In this document: one piece after another, positions 43,596-54,438 of the stretch | Layout of the letters: every line of letters starts with the position of its first letter | Position numbering within the stretch: the first letter of the stretch is position 1 | Assembly: GCF_001941505.1 (NCBI RefSeq) | Contig: NZ_CP009248.1 | Span: forward strand, 2,356,001-2,420,000 | DNA: 64,000 nt | Source of the DNA: Corynebacterium sphenisci DSM 44792 | GTDB taxonomy: Bacteria; Actinomycetota; Actinomycetes; Mycobacteriales; Mycobacteriaceae | Reading direction: 5' to 3' | Notes under the pieces: generated by a model | What the model was told of the DNA's origin: nothing | Databases searched by the model: none | What the model saw: the letters and a program-made list of their open reading frames with translations, nothing else | Made by a program: the position numbers and the translations under genes

Positions 43596-45707
43596 TTATG
43601 CCGGGTCGGCGCCGGGGGTCCGCGGCCCGTCCGGATCGGCGGGGTCGTCCACCCCGGCCGGGGCCCCGCTGCCGTCGTCGGCGTCCTCGGGCTCCGCCGC
43701 CGGCGCCGCGGCGGCCTCCCCGGAATCGGACCCGGCGTCCGGCCGATCCGCCCCCTCGTCCCCGAGGATCTCGACGTCGACGATCGCGTCCCCGGCGGCG
43801 CCGGCCTCCGGGGCGTCGGCGTCCCGTGCGGGCTCGCCGGGGCCGTCGGCGTCCCCGGCCGATTCGGCGGGCGCCGCATCCGCGGCGGCGGCATCGGCGG
43901 CGGGGTGCTCCCCCGCCGCGTCGGCGTCCCCGGCGGGGCCGTCCAGGGCGGCGGCGAAGATGTCCGCGGCGGCGGCATCATCCTCCCGGATCACCCGCCC
44001 GGCGGTGCTGCGCGCCCGGGTGTGCCCCGGGTCCTCGCCGAGGGCGGGCAGATCCGCGTCGGCCTCGCCGATGCCGCGGAACTCGCCCTCGCCGCGCCGG
44101 GTGCCGATGCTGCGGGTGGGCAGCTCCACCGGCTCCGGGGCGGTCTCCGGGGCGGGCCGCCACACCGGGTCCTCCTCCTCGCCCTCGCGGTGCTCCCGCG
44201 CCGGGGCGCCCGCGGGCAGCCCGACCAGGTGCCCGCCGGGTTCGCGGTGCTCCTCGGCGTCATCGGCCGCGGGCCGGGTCGGCCCCCAGCCGGCCGGGTC
44301 GAGTTCCCCGGTCTCCCCCGGGGTGGGCGGCAGCCGCCGGACGATGTCGGCGAATTCGGCGAGCTGGTCCACCGCCGCGTCCCAGTCCGCGGGACCGGCG
44401 CCCTCGGCGAGGGCGGAGATCGCCCAGTCGCCCTCCGCCCACTGGGCGGTGACCGCCGGCGGCATCCGGCGCAGCACCCGGTGCGCCCGGTCGTCGAAGA
44501 TCCGGTGGATGAGCTCGGGGTCGCCGGCGGAGACCAGCACCCCGTCCTCCACCCCGACCTCCCGGAGATCGGCGCCGCCGTCCCGGGAGAACTCCAGCAC
44601 CTCCGGTGAGCCCACCGGCCGGCGCAGCGCCAGTACGGTGGTGCCGCCGACATCGGCCAGGTGCATCTCCCGGCCGTGCGCGAACCCGCTGACCACGTCC
44701 CGGGCCTGCCCCTCGGGCACCCGGCCCCACTGCCCGGCCAGGGCCGGGTCGGCGGTGGCGAAGCCGGCGTTGCGCTGCGCCGCCCAGGCCTTGCGGGCCC
44801 GGCGGCCGCCGGGCGCGGGCCGCAGCCGGCCGGCGATCCCGCCGAGCGCGGCGGCGACGGCCTCCGGGGGCCGCGGCAGCCGCGGCGGGCGGGGCACCCG
44901 GGCGGGCCGGCCCACCCGGGGCAGCCGGGGCAGCCGGATTACCCGGGGCGCGGCCGGCGCATCCGGCCCGGTCGGCTCCGCCGGTGCGGCGGGTTCCCCG
45001 GCGGGCGGGGCCTCGGCGCCGGCGTCGGCGTCGATGGCCCGGGCCATCGGCTCGGCCACCTGCTCCGGCACCGCGGAATCGGGCACCACCGGCACATGCG
45101 GGTCGGTGAGCCACTCCTCGAAATCGTCCTCGCCGGCGGCGGCCGGGGTGGGCCGGATGAGCGCCGGCACCGACTCCGGGTCCGGGTCCTCCCCGGTCCC
45201 GGCGGCGGCATCGGCGGCGGGGGCCGCGGGCCCCGCATCGGCTGCGGGGGCGGGCCCGGCGGGCTCCTCCGCCGGCGGGGCGGGGTCGACCGCGGGTTCC
45301 GGCTCCGGGGCGGGCTCCTCCGCCGGCTCCGCGGCGGCCGGCGGCGTATCGGGGGCGGCATCGGCCCCGGTCTCCGGAACCGGCTCGGGCTCGGGCAGGG
45401 CCTCCGGAACCGGTTCGGGCTCGGGGGCCTCCGCGGCCTCCGGAACCGGTCCGGGGTCGGGGGCCTCCGCGGACTCCGCCGGCGGGGCATCGGAATCGGC
45501 CGGGGCCCCCGCATCGGCGGCGTCGGCGGCGCCGTCGCCCCGCGCGGGATCCGCGGTCCGGTCCGGGGCCGCCCCCGGGGGCCCGGCCGGGGCGGCGCCC
45601 CGGCGGGCCTCGGCGGCGGGGCGGCCGCGGCGCCGGGAGTCCAGGATGAACAGCGCCACGCCCGCCACGATGAGCAGGACGGCCAGCAGGAGCACGATAG
45701 TTTCCAT
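43596..45707 (-). CDS. Membrane-anchored acidic low-complexity protein
   Basis: Protein of 703 residues. One N-terminal membrane helix (METIVLLLAVLLIVAGVALFIL) followed by a basic stop-transfer RRRGR. Residues ~35-270 are Ala/Pro/Glu low-complexity with repeated PEPEPVPE-like units. A folded region at ~275-520 (GQWGRVPEGQARDVVSGFAHGREMHLADVGGTTVLALRRP) is followed by another acidic tail rich in Ala/Asp. An anchored cytoplasmic protein with a reach of disordered chain; synteny next to pyrE suggests a conserved corynebacterial protein of unknown role. ATG at 45707 preferred over GTG at 45710. Confidence 0.78.
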   Translation of the reverse strand: METIVLLLAVLLIVAGVALFILDSRRRGRPAAEARRGAAPAGPPGAAPDRTADPARGDGAADAADAGAPADSDAPPAESAEAPDPGPVPEAAEAPEPEPVPEALPEPEPVPETGADAAPDTPPAAAEPAEEPAPEPEPAVDPAPPAEEPAGPAPAADAGPAAPAADAAAGTGEDPDPESVPALIRPTPAAAGEDDFEEWLTDPHVPVVPDSAVPEQVAEPMARAIDADAGAEAPPAGEPAAPAEPTGPDAPAAPRVIRLPRLPRVGRPARVPRPPRLPRPPEAVAAALGGIAGRLRPAPGGRRARKAWAAQRNAGFATADPALAGQWGRVPEGQARDVVSGFAHGREMHLADVGGTTVLALRRPVGSPEVLEFSRDGGADLREVGVEDGVLVSAGDPELIHRIFDDRAHRVLRRMPPAVTAQWAEGDWAISALAEGAGPADWDAAVDQLAEFADIVRRLPPTPGETGELDPAGWGPTRPAADDAEEHREPGGHLVGLPAGAPAREHREGEEEDPVWRPAPETAPEPVELPTRSIGTRRGEGEFRGIGEADADLPALGEDPGHTRARSTAGRVIREDDAAAADIFAAALDGPAGDADAAGEHPAADAAAADAAPAESAGDADGPGEPARDADAPEAGAAGDAIVDVEILGDEGADRPDAGSDSGEAAAAPAAEPEDADDGSGAPAGVDDPADPDGPRTPGADPA

Positions 45708-45764
45708 CACCGGCGATTCTATAGGCGCGGGCGCCCCCGGCCCCGGCGCCGCACCGCGGCGGGG

Positions 45765-46592
45765 CTACTTGCGCACGATCGGGTTCGCCGGATCCCCGGC
45801 CCACTGCGACCAACCGCCGACGTAGAGCGAGGCCCCGGGCAGGCCCGCCTCGTGCATCGCCTGGATGAACAGCGCCGAGTGCAGCCCGGAGCCGGAGTAC
45901 ACCGCCACCGGGGTGTCCGCGTCGATCCCGGCCTCGGCCAGGCGGGCCCGGATCCGCTCCGCGGGCAGGAAGGCGGGCCCGTCCATCAGCTCCGCCACCG
46001 GGATGCTCACCGCCCCGGGGATGTGCCCGGCCTGCAGGTCCATCCGCTCCCGGATCCCGTCGTAGCGGCTGCGCTGCCGGGCGTCGACGAGCACCCCGCG
46101 CCCCGGCCAGTCCCGGACCTCGGCCATGTCCGCCACCGGCAGCCGGCCGGGGCGGATCCGGGCCCCGCCGGACTGGGGCAGGTTACCGGGCCCGCCCGCG
46201 GTGGCCCGGCCCTGCGCCTCCCAGGCGGCGAGCCCGCCGACCAGGGTGCGCACCCGGGTCAGCCCCGCCCAGGTGAGGATCCACCAGGCCCGGGCGGCGA
46301 AGAGCCCGTCCCCGGAGTCGTAGACCACCACCTCGTGGTCGGCGTCCAGGCCCCACCGGTGCACCGCCTCCTGCACCCGCTCCGGATCCGGCAGCGGGTT
46401 GCGACCTCGGGCCCGGTCCGGCACCCCGGCGAGATCGGAGGCCGGGTCGCAGAACAGGGCCAGCGGGATATGCGCCATGGTGTAGTGGTCGTACGCGGCG
46501 CGATCGCGGCTCCATCGGGTGTCGATGACCGCGACCCGGTGGACGGAGTTGATGAGGCCGTCCAGGTCCTCGGGGGTCAGGCAAGTGCTCAT
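45765..46592 (-). CDS. Two-domain rhodanese-like sulfurtransferase lacking the catalytic cysteine
   Basis: Protein of 275 residues with two rhodanese domains. The second domain normally carries the active cysteine in a YCGSGVTA-like loop; here the loop is YSGSGLHSA, with S233 where Cys is expected. The remaining framework is intact: VLVDARQRSRYDGIRERMDLQAGHIPGA, then LYVGGWSQWAGDPANPI. Without the cysteine, thiosulfate or mercaptopyruvate sulfur transfer should not work, so a binding or regulatory role is possible. Start MSTCLTPED taken as nearest before the first domain. Confidence 0.85.
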   Translation of the reverse strand: MSTCLTPEDLDGLINSVHRVAVIDTRWSRDRAAYDHYTMAHIPLALFCDPASDLAGVPDRARGRNPLPDPERVQEAVHRWGLDADHEVVVYDSGDGLFAARAWWILTWAGLTRVRTLVGGLAAWEAQGRATAGGPGNLPQSGGARIRPGRLPVADMAEVRDWPGRGVLVDARQRSRYDGIRERMDLQAGHIPGAVSIPVAELMDGPAFLPAERIRARLAEAGIDADTPVAVYSGSGLHSALFIQAMHEAGLPGASLYVGGWSQWAGDPANPIVRK

Positions 46593-46713
46593 GTGGCGCA
46601 GTCTAGGCACGTTTCCGCCGGTCGGCGATGCCGCGCGGAGGAGCTCACGCCGGGGGCCCGGCTGAGATCCCGGTCACCGCGGCGAAGGGGTTCCGCGAGG
46701 TGAGCCGAACCTA

Positions 46714-46719
46714 TACCCT
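46714..46719 (+). promoter_or_regulatory. -10 element for a leaderless transcript of the SDR gene
   Basis: TACCCT ends 6 bases before the ATG at 46726, the geometry of leaderless actinobacterial promoters. An overlapping TATACC is one alternative. Confidence 0.5.
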
Positions 46720-46725
46720 TGCCGC

Positions 46726-47532
46726 ATGACCACGAAGAAGACCGCCCTCATCACCGGCGCGGGCCGCGGCATCGGCCGCCGCACCGCGGAACTGCTGCTC
46801 GCCGACGGCTGGACCGTCGGCGTCTACGACGTCTCCGGGGACCAGTCCTGGGCCGCGGACGTCCGCGGCGCCGTGCCCGGCCACCTCGACGTCACCGACC
46901 CGGAGAGCTGGGAGGCCGCGCTGGCGGAGTTCACCGCGGCCGCCGGCGGGCTGAACCTGCTGGTGAACAACGCGGGCATCCTCTTCGGCGGGGAGTTCAT
47001 GGACAACTCCTACAAGGGCGACTCCATGATCGTGGACGTCAACGTCAAGGGGGTGCTCTACGGGGCGCGGGCGGCCTTCCCGCATCTCAAGGCGACCCGG
47101 GCCGCCGGCGGGCGGGCGCAGATGGTGTCCATCTCCTCGGCGGCGGCGATCTACGGCACCCCGGATCTCGCCGTGTACTCCACCACCAAGTTCGCCGTGC
47201 GCGGGGCCACCGAGGCCCTGGAGGTGGAGTGGCTGGAGCACGGCATCGAGGTCAAGGCGGTCTGGCCGCTGTTCACCAACACCGGGATGCTCGACGGGGT
47301 GGACGTCGGCGGGATGCGCCGGATGGGCGTGAAGCTCACCCCCGAGGACGTGGCGCAGGAGATCGTGCGCTGCATCGACCACGACAACCTCGCCTCCAAG
47401 GCGCCGACGAAGGTGCATTTCCCGGTGGGCCTGCAGGCCAAGGCGCTCTACGCGGGGGCGCATTTCTCCCCGAACTGGGTGACCCGCTTCTTCAACGCGA
47501 AGCTGACCACCTCCCGGAGGGTCGGCATCTAG
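46726..47532 (+). CDS. Short-chain dehydrogenase/reductase (SDR)
   Basis: Classical SDR of 268 residues. Cofactor motif TGAGRGIG (residues 10-17), NNAG at ~86, catalytic Ser in SISSAAAIYG and YSTTK with Tyr and Lys. An acidic residue after the second beta strand (VYDVSGD) favours NAD+. The substrate is unknown. A bidirectional terminator follows. Confidence 0.9.
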   Translation: MTTKKTALITGAGRGIGRRTAELLLADGWTVGVYDVSGDQSWAADVRGAVPGHLDVTDPESWEAALAEFTAAAGGLNLLVNNAGILFGGEFMDNSYKGDSMIVDVNVKGVLYGARAAFPHLKATRAAGGRAQMVSISSAAAIYGTPDLAVYSTTKFAVRGATEALEVEWLEHGIEVKAVWPLFTNTGMLDGVDVGGMRRMGVKLTPEDVAQEIVRCIDHDNLASKAPTKVHFPVGLQAKALYAGAHFSPNWVTRFFNAKLTTSRRVGI

Positions 47533-47557
47533 CAGCCGGGCCCGGACCCGGATCGGC

Positions 47558-47592
47558 GCGGCGCCCCGGCCCCCTCGGGGCCGGGGCGCCGC
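47558..47592. terminator. Bidirectional terminator between SDR gene and clpB
   Basis: Perfect 16-bp GC stem (left arm 47558-47573, right arm 47577-47592) with a 3-base loop, placed between two convergent genes. Confidence 0.8.
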
Positions 47593-47616
47593 CGTGCCGG
47601 CGGGTGCGGCGGGGGC

Positions 47617-50211
<2,595 letters not shown>

Positions 50212-50264
50212 TGTCTTTCCGTCCTTTCGTCTGTGGGCCGGCTGTTCCGGGCGAACCGGACGCA

Positions 50265-50283
50265 TTGAGCCTTCGCGGCTCAA
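50265..50283. promoter_or_regulatory. HAIR-type operator 1 for HspR (clpB leader)
   Basis: TTGAGCcttcgcgGCTCAA, perfect dyad with 7-base centre, matching CTTGAGT-N7-ACTCAAG except at the innermost base of each arm and the outer C/G. Confidence 0.7.
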
Positions 50284-50317
50284 CCACGGCCGCCCATTCT
50301 AAGCGTTCACCCCATGC

Positions 50318-50343
50318 AACGCGCCAAGGGTTGAGTCTGTTCC
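50318..50343 (-). promoter_or_regulatory. SigH-type promoter of clpB
   Basis: Minus strand GGAAC (50343-50339), 17 bases, CGTT (50321-50318), as in SigH-dependent promoters of corynebacteria (GGAA...GTT). The -35 lies inside HAIR operator 2, so HspR binding would exclude polymerase. Confidence 0.6.
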
Positions 50344-50350
50344 ACTCAAG
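50331..50350. promoter_or_regulatory. HAIR-type operator 2 for HspR (clpB promoter)
   Basis: TTGAGTctgttccACTCAAG matches the HAIR consensus CTTGAGT-N7-ACTCAAG except for the outermost C on one side. Confidence 0.85.
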
Positions 50351-50508
50351 TAGGGGGTGGCTGGTGATTCGGGTCACTGAAGGACGGTCAGCGCTCCACC
50401 CCGGCCGGGGTCGACCCCGGCCGGGGGCGGACGCGGCTGTGCCATCATGACGGGAAACAGGCCGGGCCGGCCCCCGCAGGGTGGCCCGAGACAGCCGAGG
50501 AGGGGCCG

Positions 50509-51291
50509 GTGACCGGCGAGGACGAGAGGCGGGCGGGCACCGCCGTGGTGCTGGAGGCGCAGCGGCGCACCCGCGAGGTCACCGTGGTGCGGCTGCACTG
50601 CCCGGACTGCCCCGACTACGCCCCCGGCCAGCACCTGGAGGTCACCGGCCCGGGGCTGGGCGGGCTGCGCCGCCGGCTGAGCCCCGCGGTGCCCGCCAAC
50701 CCGGAGGGCCTGCTCGAGTTCCACATCCGGGTGGTGCCCGGGGGCCGGGCCTCGAGGATCCTGGCCACCGCCCGGCACGGCGACCACTGGCGGATCAGCG
50801 GCCCCGCGGGCGGGCCCCCGGCCGGCTTCGGCGCCGCCGACATCGGCCGGCACCACCTGGGCCTGCTGCCCCGGGACATGCTGCTCATCGCCGGCGGCAC
50901 CGGCCTGGCCCCGCTGCGCGCGATGATCCTCGCCGCCGCCGAGCACCGGGACCCGCCCCGGATGCACCTGGTGCTCGGGGCGCGCACCCCCGGCGGCCTC
51001 TACGATCTGCGCACCATGACCGAGCTGTCCCGCAGCCTCGGCTTCCTCACCCTGGACACCGCGGTGGAGGACCGCACCGAGGACCGCTTCACCTGGCCCA
51101 CCGCCTTCTGCCGGCACCATCTGGCGCCGCTGGCCCGGCGCGGCCGGGCCGTGGACGTCGCCGCCCGCACCGGCGCCTGGCGGCGCCGCCGGGTGCTGCT
51201 CGCCGGCTCCCCGGCGATGATGCGCGGCACCGCCGCCGGGCTGATGCGCGCCGGCGCCGACCCGCTGGCCATCGCCGCCATCGACGGCTGA
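50509..51291 (+). CDS. Flavohemoprotein-reductase-like FAD/NAD(P)H oxidoreductase
   Basis: Ferredoxin-reductase-fold protein of 260 residues. FAD-binding barrel with RRRLSPAVPAN in place of RxYS, then the NAD(P)-binding domain LLIAGGTGLAPLRAMI and VLLAGSPAMMRG near the end. No globin or 2Fe-2S domain is fused, so it must serve a separate acceptor. GTG start with GAGGAGG about 7 bases upstream. Divergent from clpB, sharing its 297-base control region, which also contains the HspR sites. Confidence 0.82.
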   Translation: MTGEDERRAGTAVVLEAQRRTREVTVVRLHCPDCPDYAPGQHLEVTGPGLGGLRRRLSPAVPANPEGLLEFHIRVVPGGRASRILATARHGDHWRISGPAGGPPAGFGAADIGRHHLGLLPRDMLLIAGGTGLAPLRAMILAAAEHRDPPRMHLVLGARTPGGLYDLRTMTELSRSLGFLTLDTAVEDRTEDRFTWPTAFCRHHLAPLARRGRAVDVAARTGAWRRRRVLLAGSPAMMRGTAAGLMRAGADPLAIAAIDG

Positions 51292-51300
51292 GCCGGCCGG

Positions 51301-52842
51301 CTAATCCCGCGGCCGGGCCCGCGATGACGACGCCCCCTCCAAACGGGTCCGCGGCCAGGGGGTCTCGTAGACCCGGCCCGGCGAGTAGTCCTCTGCGTCC
51401 ACCCCCGGCGGCAACGCCGCGGGCAGACCCTCGTAGGAGCCGCGGATCCCGGTGCGCTGCAGGAATACCCCGATCGCGACGAAAACGGCCAGCGAGATCA
51501 GCGACTGGGTGAACTCCGCCCGGGTCTCCGGGCGTAGGCCCATCGCCACCAGGATCACCACGATCAGCACGGTGACCAGGGCGGGTACCAGGGGATAGCC
51601 GAACATCCGGAAACGCAGACCGCCGCGGTCGGCGAGCTCGCGCTCCAGCAGGGGGCGCAGCCGCAGCTGGGAGACCCCGATGAACACGTAGACGAAGAGC
51701 ACCACCGCCCCGGAGGAGTTCACCAGGTAGAGGAAGATCGTCTCGGGCCACACGTAGCCGGCGGCGACACAGGTGAAGCCGACCAGCGCGGAGAAGAGGA
51801 TCCCGCCCATCGGCACCCCGCGGGCGTTGACCCGGGTCATCCACGCCGGCGCATCGCCGTTGCGGCCCTGGGTGAAGATCATTCGGCTGGCCGTGTACAG
51901 CCCCGCGTTGAGACAGGACAGCACCGCCACCAGCACGATGAGGTTGAGCAGATCCGCGGCGAAGGGAACGCCCATCGCGTCCAGGGCGGTGATGAAGGGC
52001 GAGACCCCGGCGATATAGGAGTCCCAGGGCAGGATGGTCACCAGCAGGGCGGTGGAGATCACAAAGAAGGCGAGGATACGCACCACCACGGTCTGCGTGG
52101 TGCGCCGGATCGCCTCGGCCGGGTGCGCCGACTCCGCGGCGGCGATGGTGACCAGCTCTGCACCGGTCATGGAGAAGATCACGGTGACCACGCCGACGAA
52201 GATGGCGCCGACGCCGTTCGGGGTGAAACCGCCGTGCAACCACAGGTTGCCGACCCGGGCGGGTTCCCCGGCACCGGTCCAGGCGCCGAGGGCGTAGGCG
52301 ACACCGGCGAGGATGAACGCGGCGATGACCACGACCTTGATCCCGGCGAACCAGTACTCGGCTTCGCCGAAGCTTCGCACGGAAAGCAGGTTCACCGTGA
52401 TCATGACCACCAGCACGGTCACCGCGGTCACCCACTGCGGTATCCCGGGTGCCCAGCGTGCGATCAGCTCCCCGCCGACGACGGCCTCGATGCCGACCAC
52501 GATCACCCAGAAGTACCAGTACAACCAGCCGGTGGCGAAACCCGCCCAACGCCCCAGGGCCATCCGCGCGTAGTCGACGAAGGAGCCGGTGGAGGGCCGG
52601 GCTACGGCCATCTCGCCGAGCATTCGCATCACCAGGTAGACCACCCCGCCGGCGAGCATGGTGGTCAGGATCGCCGCCGGCCCGGCGACCACGATGAGCC
52701 CGGAGAGCCCGACGAAGAAGCCGGCGCCGATGGTGCCGCCCATGGAGATCATTGTCAGGTGCCGTTTGGAGAGGTCCGGCTGCAGCTCCCCGGTGGCGCA
52801 GGGCGGTGGGCTGGTCGCGGTGCGGTTGGTCGGCTCGGTCAT
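51301..52842 (-). CDS. Amino acid permease (APC superfamily, GABA-permease-like)
   Basis: Membrane transporter of 513 residues with about twelve helices. N-terminal signature LSKRHLTMISMGGTIGAGFFVGLSG, then GAELVTIAAAESAHPAEAIRRTTQTVV and SRMIFTQGRNGDAPAW place it in the GABA/aromatic amino acid permease family (GabP-like). AAGGAGG before ATG. Divergent from the aminotransferase gene, it most likely imports the omega-amino acid (5-aminovalerate or GABA) used by that cluster. Confidence 0.88.
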   Translation of the reverse strand: MTEPTNRTATSPPPCATGELQPDLSKRHLTMISMGGTIGAGFFVGLSGLIVVAGPAAILTTMLAGGVVYLVMRMLGEMAVARPSTGSFVDYARMALGRWAGFATGWLYWYFWVIVVGIEAVVGGELIARWAPGIPQWVTAVTVLVVMITVNLLSVRSFGEAEYWFAGIKVVVIAAFILAGVAYALGAWTGAGEPARVGNLWLHGGFTPNGVGAIFVGVVTVIFSMTGAELVTIAAAESAHPAEAIRRTTQTVVVRILAFFVISTALLVTILPWDSYIAGVSPFITALDAMGVPFAADLLNLIVLVAVLSCLNAGLYTASRMIFTQGRNGDAPAWMTRVNARGVPMGGILFSALVGFTCVAAGYVWPETIFLYLVNSSGAVVLFVYVFIGVSQLRLRPLLERELADRGGLRFRMFGYPLVPALVTVLIVVILVAMGLRPETRAEFTQSLISLAVFVAIGVFLQRTGIRGSYEGLPAALPPGVDAEDYSPGRVYETPWPRTRLEGASSSRARPRD

Positions 52843-53063
52843 GGGGGCCTCCTTCGCGATCCCGGGGCACCGGGCCCCGGGGAGTCAAATGTGATGGGCG
52901 CCACAGTAATTCCGGCCCCCCGGACCGGGAATCGACGGATCGGCGATTTCATTTCGCTTCTCTCACCAATATGTCGATGGCGGAGCCCCCCTCCCGTCCG
53001 CACAGTGTGTTCCAGACCACATCCACCGCCCCCGACCGGGGCCGCCCGAGAAGGAGTGCGCCC

Positions 53064-54380
53064 ATGACCGCATCCGGCGACATCGCGCAAAGCCACCACC
53101 TGGCCACCGCCATCCCCGGACCCCGCTCCGCCGAATTCGCCGCCCGCGCCCGCCAGGCACTCCCCGCGGGCCTGCGCTCCACCCAGCCGGCCTGGGCCGA
53201 GCGCGCCGGCGGCGGCATCGTCGTCGACGTCGACGGCAACCGGCTCATCGACCTGGCCAGCGGCATCGCCACCACCACGGTGGGCAATGCGCACCCCCGG
53301 GTCGCCGCGGCGGTGGCCGAGCAGGCCCGCCGGCTGACCCACACCTGCTTCCTCAACCAGCCCTACCCCGGCTACCTGGAGCTGGCCGAGCGGCTCAACA
53401 CGCTGACCCCCGGCGACCATGCCAAGCGCACCGCGCTGTTCTCCACCGGGGCGGAGGCCCTGGAGAACGCGGTGAAATACGCCCGCGCGCACACCGGACG
53501 CAGCGCCGTGGTGGTCTTCGACCACGCCTTCCACGGACGCACCGCGCTGACCATGGCGATGACCGCCAAGGCCGACCCCTACAAGCGCGGCTTCGGCCCC
53601 TTCCCCGCCGAGGTGCACCGCGCCCCCGCCCCCGGCGCCGGGGTGTCCGCGACTGCGGCACTGGCCGCGATGCGCGCCCTGGTCGACGACCAGCTCGGGG
53701 CCGACCACGTCGCCTGCCTGGTGATCGAGCCAATCCGCGGCGAGGGCGGGTTCATCGTGCCCCCGCCGGGCTTCCTCGCCGAGCTCACCGCCTTCTGCCG
53801 CGAGCGCGGCATCCTGCTCGTCGCCGACGAGGTGCAGACCGGCATCGCCCGTACCGGCGACCTCTTCGCCTGCACTCACGAGGGCATCGTCCCGGACCTC
53901 ATCACCACCGCCAAGGGCCTCGGCGGTGGCCTGCCGATCGCCGCGGTCACGGGCCGAGCCGAGGTGATGGACTCGGCGCACCCCGGCGGCATCGGCGGCA
54001 CCTACGCCGGTAACCCGGTGGCCTGCGCCGCGGCGCTCGCGGTGCTTGACATCGTCGCCGAGGAGGACCTGTGCGCCGCCGCCCGCCGGATCGGCGAACG
54101 CGCCCATGCGGCGCTGTCCGCCGCCGCTGCGGACAACCCGGCGATCGCCGAGGTCCGCGGTCGCGGCGCCATGATCGCCGCCGAGATCGTCGACCCCGCC
54201 GACGGTTCCCCGGACCCGGGGCGCACCACCGAGACGGTGCGCCGCTGCGCCGCCCGCGGCGTGATCGCGCTCACCGCCGGCACCCACGGCAACGTGATCC
54301 GGCTGCTGCCCCCGCTGACCATCGGCGCCGACCTGCTCGACGCCGGCCTCGCCGTGCTCGTCGAGGAGCTGGCCCGCTGA
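53064..54380 (+). CDS. gabT: Omega-amino acid aminotransferase (GABA/5-aminovalerate type)
   Basis: PLP-dependent class III aminotransferase of 438 residues. Markers: STGAEALENAVKYARAHTG, HAFHGRTALTMAMTAK, DEVQTGIARTGDLFA (PLP Asp) and TTAKGLGGGLPIAAV with the Schiff-base Lys. It moves the terminal amino group of GABA or 5-aminovalerate to 2-oxoglutarate. Given the glutaryl-CoA dehydrogenase and CoA-transferase next to it, glutarate semialdehyde is the more likely product (DavT role). AAGGAG before ATG. First gene of the catabolic operon, divergent from the permease. Confidence 0.9.
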   Translation: MTASGDIAQSHHLATAIPGPRSAEFAARARQALPAGLRSTQPAWAERAGGGIVVDVDGNRLIDLASGIATTTVGNAHPRVAAAVAEQARRLTHTCFLNQPYPGYLELAERLNTLTPGDHAKRTALFSTGAEALENAVKYARAHTGRSAVVVFDHAFHGRTALTMAMTAKADPYKRGFGPFPAEVHRAPAPGAGVSATAALAAMRALVDDQLGADHVACLVIEPIRGEGGFIVPPPGFLAELTAFCRERGILLVADEVQTGIARTGDLFACTHEGIVPDLITTAKGLGGGLPIAAVTGRAEVMDSAHPGGIGGTYAGNPVACAAALAVLDIVAEEDLCAAARRIGERAHAALSAAAADNPAIAEVRGRGAMIAAEIVDPADGSPDPGRTTETVRRCAARGVIALTAGTHGNVIRLLPPLTIGADLLDAGLAVLVEELAR

Positions 54381-54438
54381 ACCCGGAGCCCCGGCACCGA
54401 CCCCATCCCGACCACCCCACCACCCCCCTGGAGGACCG

